A DNA stretch of 64,000 bases from contig NZ_BSFN01000003.1 in assembly GCF_027922365.1 (NCBI RefSeq), forward strand, positions 1-64,000. The letters are read 5' to 3'. The notes beneath the pieces are model-generated. The model saw nothing but the letters and a program-made list of their open reading frames with translations, did no database searches and was not told the DNA's origin. Source of the stretch: Pseudomonas turukhanskensis. GTDB lineage: Bacteria > Pseudomonadota > Gammaproteobacteria > Pseudomonadales > Pseudomonadaceae. How positions within the stretch are numbered: the first letter of the stretch is position 1; each line of letters begins with the position of its first letter. A program made the translations under genes and the position numbers. This document shows, piece after piece, positions 59,131 through 64,000 of this stretch.

Positions 59131-59916
59131 TTACTTGTTGCCCAGGTACAGATTCAGATCACCAAAGTGCTTCTTCTGGATTTCGGCGTATTTGCCGTCG
59201 TCATGAAGGGCCTTGATGCCTTTGTTCAGCAGGGCTTTGAGTTCGTCATTGCCTTTGGAGATGCCGATAGCGGTTTTGGACGGCAGCAGTTCGCTGTCGA
59301 TAGCCTCGCTCACTTCGTAGCCAGCGCCTTGTGGCGATTTCAGGAAGCCCAGTTCAGCTTGCAGCATGTCCTGGATGGACGCATCCAGACGGCCGCTGGT
59401 GAGGTCGGCGTAAACCTGGTCCTGGTTCTGGTAGGCCTGGGTTTTTACCCCGGCTTTGTCCAGTACGGCCTTGGCGTAGGCTTCCTGAATGGTGCCTTGC
59501 TCGTAGCCAACGGTTTTGCCTTTGAGCGAGGCCACATCAGCGGTCAGACCAGCGCCTTTCTTGAACACCAGCGAGGTGGGGCCGGAGAACAGCTCGTCCG
59601 AGAAGTCGATGACTTTTTCGCGGGCCGGGGTAACGGTCATGGAGGAGATCACGCCGTCGAATTTGCGCGCTTTCAGGCCAGGAATCATGCCGTCGAAATC
59701 GCTTTCAACCCATTTGCACTTGACCTTCAGCTCGGCGCAGATGGCGTTGCCCAGGTCGATGTCGAAGCCAACCAGGCTGCCGTCGGCGGCTTTGGATTCG
59801 AAAGGAGCGTAGGAAGGATCAACCCCGAAGCGGATTTCTTTGAATTCTTTGGCTTGCAGCGAGCCGGCGCCAATGCACAGGGCCAGGGCAGAAAGAGTCA
59901 GCCATGCTTTCTTCAT
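59131..59916 (-). CDS. aotJ: Arginine/ornithine periplasmic binding protein
   Basis: Protein of 261 aa with signal peptide ending SLQA before KEFKEIRFGVDPSYAPFE, the lysine-arginine-ornithine-binding family start; MTVTPAREKVIDFSD lies at the ligand cleft. ATG 59916 has AAGGA upstream. It is the first gene of the aot operon, separated from the rest by stem-loops, which favours higher expression. Confidence 0.96.
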   Translation of the reverse strand: MKKAWLTLSALALCIGAGSLQAKEFKEIRFGVDPSYAPFESKAADGSLVGFDIDLGNAICAELKVKCKWVESDFDGMIPGLKARKFDGVISSMTVTPAREKVIDFSDELFSGPTSLVFKKGAGLTADVASLKGKTVGYEQGTIQEAYAKAVLDKAGVKTQAYQNQDQVYADLTSGRLDASIQDMLQAELGFLKSPQGAGYEVSEAIDSELLPSKTAIGISKGNDELKALLNKGIKALHDDGKYAEIQKKHFGDLNLYLGNK

Positions 59917-60103
59917 TGAGAGTGTCCTTAGTGTTTTGATCACGTGAGATAACGCGGAAGTTCGACGGGAAACAATCCCGAACGAGTGTATGCCAGCAAT
60001 TTTCGAACCATTGTAAAAATGACGACATATTGGATCAGAATCCCGGCGCTTCTGGCTATTTGCTAGGCCGGTAAAACACTGTCAAGTAACGAAAAAATGC
60101 AAA

Positions 60104-60120
60104 TGCACCACGGTGGTGCT
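60104..60120. promoter_or_regulatory. NtrC-type site, strong copy
   Basis: TGCACCACGGTGGTGCT: TGCACC-N5-GGTGC matches the NtrC consensus TGCACC-N5-GGTGCA except for the last base, and GCACCAC/GTGGTGC is a perfect palindrome. A partial copy sharing TGCA-CACGGTGG lies 46 bp on. Confidence 0.55.
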
Positions 60121-60149
60121 GCCTGTCGGGGCGTTAAGTAACAGGGTGG

Positions 60150-60166
60150 TGCATCACGGTGGGGCG
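60150..60166. promoter_or_regulatory. NtrC-type site, weak copy
   Basis: TGCATCACGGTGGGGCG matches 9 of the 12 fixed positions of the NtrC consensus and repeats 12 of 13 bases of the strong copy (TGCAYCACGGTGG). NtrC sites often occur in pairs. Confidence 0.4.
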
Positions 60167-60364
60167 AAACACTGATGGCAAGCGAGACGACGGCATTTTC
60201 CCTGCTCAAATACACAGAACGAATGCAGCCCGGCATGCTCTACAGCACAAGAGGCCCCTGGATATCTGCGGGCCGCGTGGCGTGCGGCCAATAGACCCGT
60301 CGTCGACAGGGCCGTTATGATCTGCCAACCGCCATATAAATTTTTTCAGCTCCCCGGAGCCTGC

Positions 60365-62293
<1,929 letters not shown>

Positions 62294-62367
62294 GCCCGTT
62301 TCCGTGGGGTGTGCTTCGCGCACCGTGGGATCTTTTGGCTGGCGTGGGACTACCGCTTAAAAACCTA

Positions 62368-62476
62368 CCCTCACCCCCAGCCCCTCTCCCGCAAGCGGGA
62401 GAGGGGAGGTATGCCAAGACCATGGTCTTGCATTCCACACCGATCCAGTCCTCTCGCCCCCTTGGGGGAGAGGGTT
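62368..62476. repeat. Palindromic repeat, CCCTCACCCC..GGGAGAGGG family
   Basis: CCCTCACCCCCAGCCCCTCT with an inner CTCCCGCAAGCGGGAGAGGGG hairpin on the left; CCTCTCGCCCCC/GGGGGAGAGGG on the right. It lies between the converging kinase and catalase genes. Confidence 0.8.
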
Positions 62477-62498
62477 GAGGCAGCGAGGAAGTCGAGAC

Positions 62499-62531
62499 AA
62501 AAAAACGCCCGGCACAAGCCGGGCGTCTTTT
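62499..62531 (-). terminator. Intrinsic terminator after the catalase gene
   Basis: On the minus strand, GACGCCCGGC, TTGT, GCCGGGCGTTTTTTT, 12 nt after the catalase stop. Confidence 0.92.
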
Positions 62532-62542
62532 ATCAGGCCGCT

Positions 62543-64000
62543 TTAAACCACTGGCGGATGGGTCTCGCGCTCCGGGAACCGGTGCTTGGCAATGCCCTGG
62601 ATAAAGTCACCCAGCAGCGCTTTGTTGGCCTTGTCGCCGACAAACACGCCCGGTGGGTTATCGCCCAACGGAATGTCCGCAGCTGCCAGCAGCTCTTGCC
62701 CGGCACCTACCGCCAGAATGGCCTTGCCATGGCGGAAGGCATCGCGCAAAAACTCCAGCGCACGGCCGTCGACCTTCAGCGCGTCGATAGCCGTCTGCCC
62801 ATCAGGCACCACCACGGCGTCGAAGGTCGGCGAAGGCTGGTTATTCAACGACGCATCCGCCGTCACCTCTACGCCGTCAGCCGCCACGAATGGCCCCACA
62901 CGGTGACCCACCACGCGCACCACAGCCCCTTCAGCTGTCAGGGTGTCGGCAGTGGCTTTCACACCAGCGCCGTCGATGCCGGTGCCCACGATGATTGCCA
63001 CCATCCGCGTAGTGATACTGCCATCGCCCGGGCGGGCCAGCAGCGACAGTGCAGGTGACAACTCCACTTCGGCCTTGATTGGCTCCGGTGCCGCTTTTGG
63101 CAGTGGCGGTGGCAGTGGCGCACCCAGACCGTTGGCCACTTCCTGGGCCAGCTCCTCGGAGATATTGCGCAGCAGCGCCAGCACACGGGTACGTACGGCC
63201 GGCACCTGCACCTTGCTTAGCTCAAAGCGCAGCGCATCGATGATGTGTTGCTGCTCGAACGGCGCCTGGCTGTTGAAAAACAGCGTGGCCTGGTTGTAGT
63301 GCTCGGCGAATTTTTCCGGCTTGCCGCGCACTTCGTCGCCCACCTCCAGCGGTTCGGGGAATGGCACAAAGCCAATCTCGCCGGTCTGGAATGGGCAGCC
63401 ACCGGCCAGGGAATTGGGTTCATAGGAAACCCGGCCGCGGTTGATGGTTTGCCGGTGCATGCCGTCGCGCTGGTTGTTGTGCACCGGGGCGAGCGGGGCG
63501 TTGATCGGAATTTCATGGAAGTTCGCGCCACCCAGACGGCTGATCTGGGTGTCCACATAGGAGTGAATGCGCCCAGCCAGCAAGGGGTCGTTGGTGAAGT
63601 CGATACCCGGAATCACATGGGCGGCGCAGAACGCCACCTGCTCGGTTTCGGCAAAGAAGTTTTCCGGGTTGCGGTTCAGCACCATGCGGCCGATTGGGCG
63701 CACCGGCACCAACTCCTCGGGAATCAGTTTGGTAGGGTCGAGAATGTCGAAGCTGAATTTTTCTGCTTCCTCTTCGCTGACCACCTGCACACCCAATTCC
63801 CATTCAGGATAGGCGCCAGCCTCGATGGCTTCCCACAAGTCGCGGCGGTGGTAGTCCGGGTCGGCGCCGGAAACTTTTACCGCTTCATCCCACACCTGCG
63901 AGTGGGTACCGAGCTTGGGGTTCCAGTGAAACTTCACAAAGCTCGACTCGCCGCGGGCATTGACGAAGCGAAAGGCGTGCACGCCAAAGCCTTGCATCAT
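62543..64000 (-). CDS. katE: Large-subunit catalase (HPII/KatE type), C-terminal part
   Basis: The last 485 residues are in the window; the N-terminal part, including the distal His, lies beyond the right edge. [15 protein letters not shown] holds the proximal haem Tyr, and [11 protein letters not shown] and NYEPNS-like [10 protein letters not shown] are conserved. From about residue 325 of this part a DJ-1/GATase1-like flavodoxin domain follows, which marks the clade-2 large-subunit catalases. It decomposes hydrogen peroxide, usually in stationary phase. Confidence 0.95.
   Translation of the reverse strand: MMQGFGVHAFRFVNARGESSFVKFHWNPKLGTHSQVWDEAVKVSGADPDYHRRDLWEAIEAGAYPEWELGVQVVSEEEAEKFSFDILDPTKLIPEELVPVRPIGRMVLNRNPENFFAETEQVAFCAAHVIPGIDFTNDPLLAGRIHSYVDTQISRLGGANFHEIPINAPLAPVHNNQRDGMHRQTINRGRVSYEPNSLAGGCPFQTGEIGFVPFPEPLEVGDEVRGKPEKFAEHYNQATLFFNSQAPFEQQHIIDALRFELSKVQVPAVRTRVLALLRNISEELAQEVANGLGAPLPPPLPKAAPEPIKAEVELSPALSLLARPGDGSITTRMVAIIVGTGIDGAGVKATADTLTAEGAVVRVVGHRVGPFVAADGVEVTADASLNNQPSPTFDAVVVPDGQTAIDALKVDGRALEFLRDAFRHGKAILAVGAGQELLAAADIPLGDNPPGVFVGDKANKALLGDFIQGIAKHRFPERETHPPVV

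Larger units (their letters stand above)
59917..60364. other. Divergent intergenic region between aotJ and the histidine kinase
   Basis: No gene is supported. It contains two NtrC-like sites (60104-60120 and 60150-60166) and, closer to aotJ on the minus strand, a TGTCGT-N8 half-site around 60010-60027 that weakly recalls ArgR. I looked for a GG-N10-GC sigma-54 promoter on both strands and did not find a good one. Confidence 0.55.

Noticed and set aside
60167..60364. Sigma-54 promoter for the histidine kinase
   Set aside because: CGGCATGCTCTACAGCA has GG and GC 11 nt apart rather than 10 and lacks the rest of the consensus.

Overview
The window is a chromosomal segment of a Pseudomonas species. 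Evidence: the syntenic blocks argF with an adjacent ABC ATPase, grxD/bfr/bfd, rnt-pyrC/motY/argG/gloA, the rsx operon with nth, metG/apbC/dcd and aotJQMOP, all typical of that genus; OprD- and OprP/OprO-type porins; DUF2790 secreted proteins; and abundant REP/REPIN palindromes. P. aeruginosa is unlikely, because rsxC is missing from the rsx operon and argR is missing from the end of the aot operon. About 57 protein genes are supported. No rRNA, tRNA, CRISPR array, prophage or transposase was seen.

Layout. 1-9.2 kb: start of an OprD-family porin, a chemoreceptor, a benE-lysE pair, a marR/aminotransferase divergent pair, a glutathione S-transferase, yceH and a pirin. 9.7-18.1 kb: phosphate-type porin, a PF04339 protein, two DUF2790 secreted proteins, an ABC exporter, a periplasmic cyclophilin, a hydrolase and a LysR regulator. 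18.2-29.7 kb: azoreductase, a gntR/polyamine-type binding protein/gamma-glutamyltransferase operon, glpD and glpR divergent from ybaK-glpK, a PhzF-like protein and a diguanylate cyclase. 29.7-41.2 kb: arginine and pyrimidine biosynthesis (argF, argG, pyrC), a cold-shock protein, a molybdopterin oxidoreductase, iron storage and release (bfr, bfd), RNase T, motY and gloA. 41.3-46.7 kb: nth and a strongly altered rsx (Rnf) operon. 46.8-55 kb: metG, apbC, a Fur-type sigma factor/FecR/TonB-receptor module and dcd. 55-64 kb: a tandem REPIN array, the aot arginine/ornithine transport operon, a PAS/PAS hybrid histidine kinase and the 3' part of a large-subunit catalase.

The most notable system is the rsx operon. 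The genes run rsxA-B-D-G-E-nth with overlaps, but rsxC is absent. RsxA and RsxE lack all the conserved cysteines that hold the intramembrane [2Fe-2S] cluster of Rnf/NQR. RsxB lacks its N-terminal membrane helix and carries a roughly 250-residue charged tail resembling the C-terminal tail of RsxC. A complete REPIN is translated in frame inside rsxA. RsxD and RsxG keep their flavinylation motifs, so this looks like a remodelled redox complex rather than plain decay.

Regulatory signals include operators matching the known GlpR, VanR-type, Fur, Pho and NtrC patterns, paired MarR-family candidate operators, and two stem-loops between aotJ and aotQ that could lower permease expression relative to the binding protein. 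At least five palindromic repeat families are scattered between genes. One supplies the stop codon of yceH, and one forms a five-unit tandem array whose linkers repeat the last ten bases of aotP.
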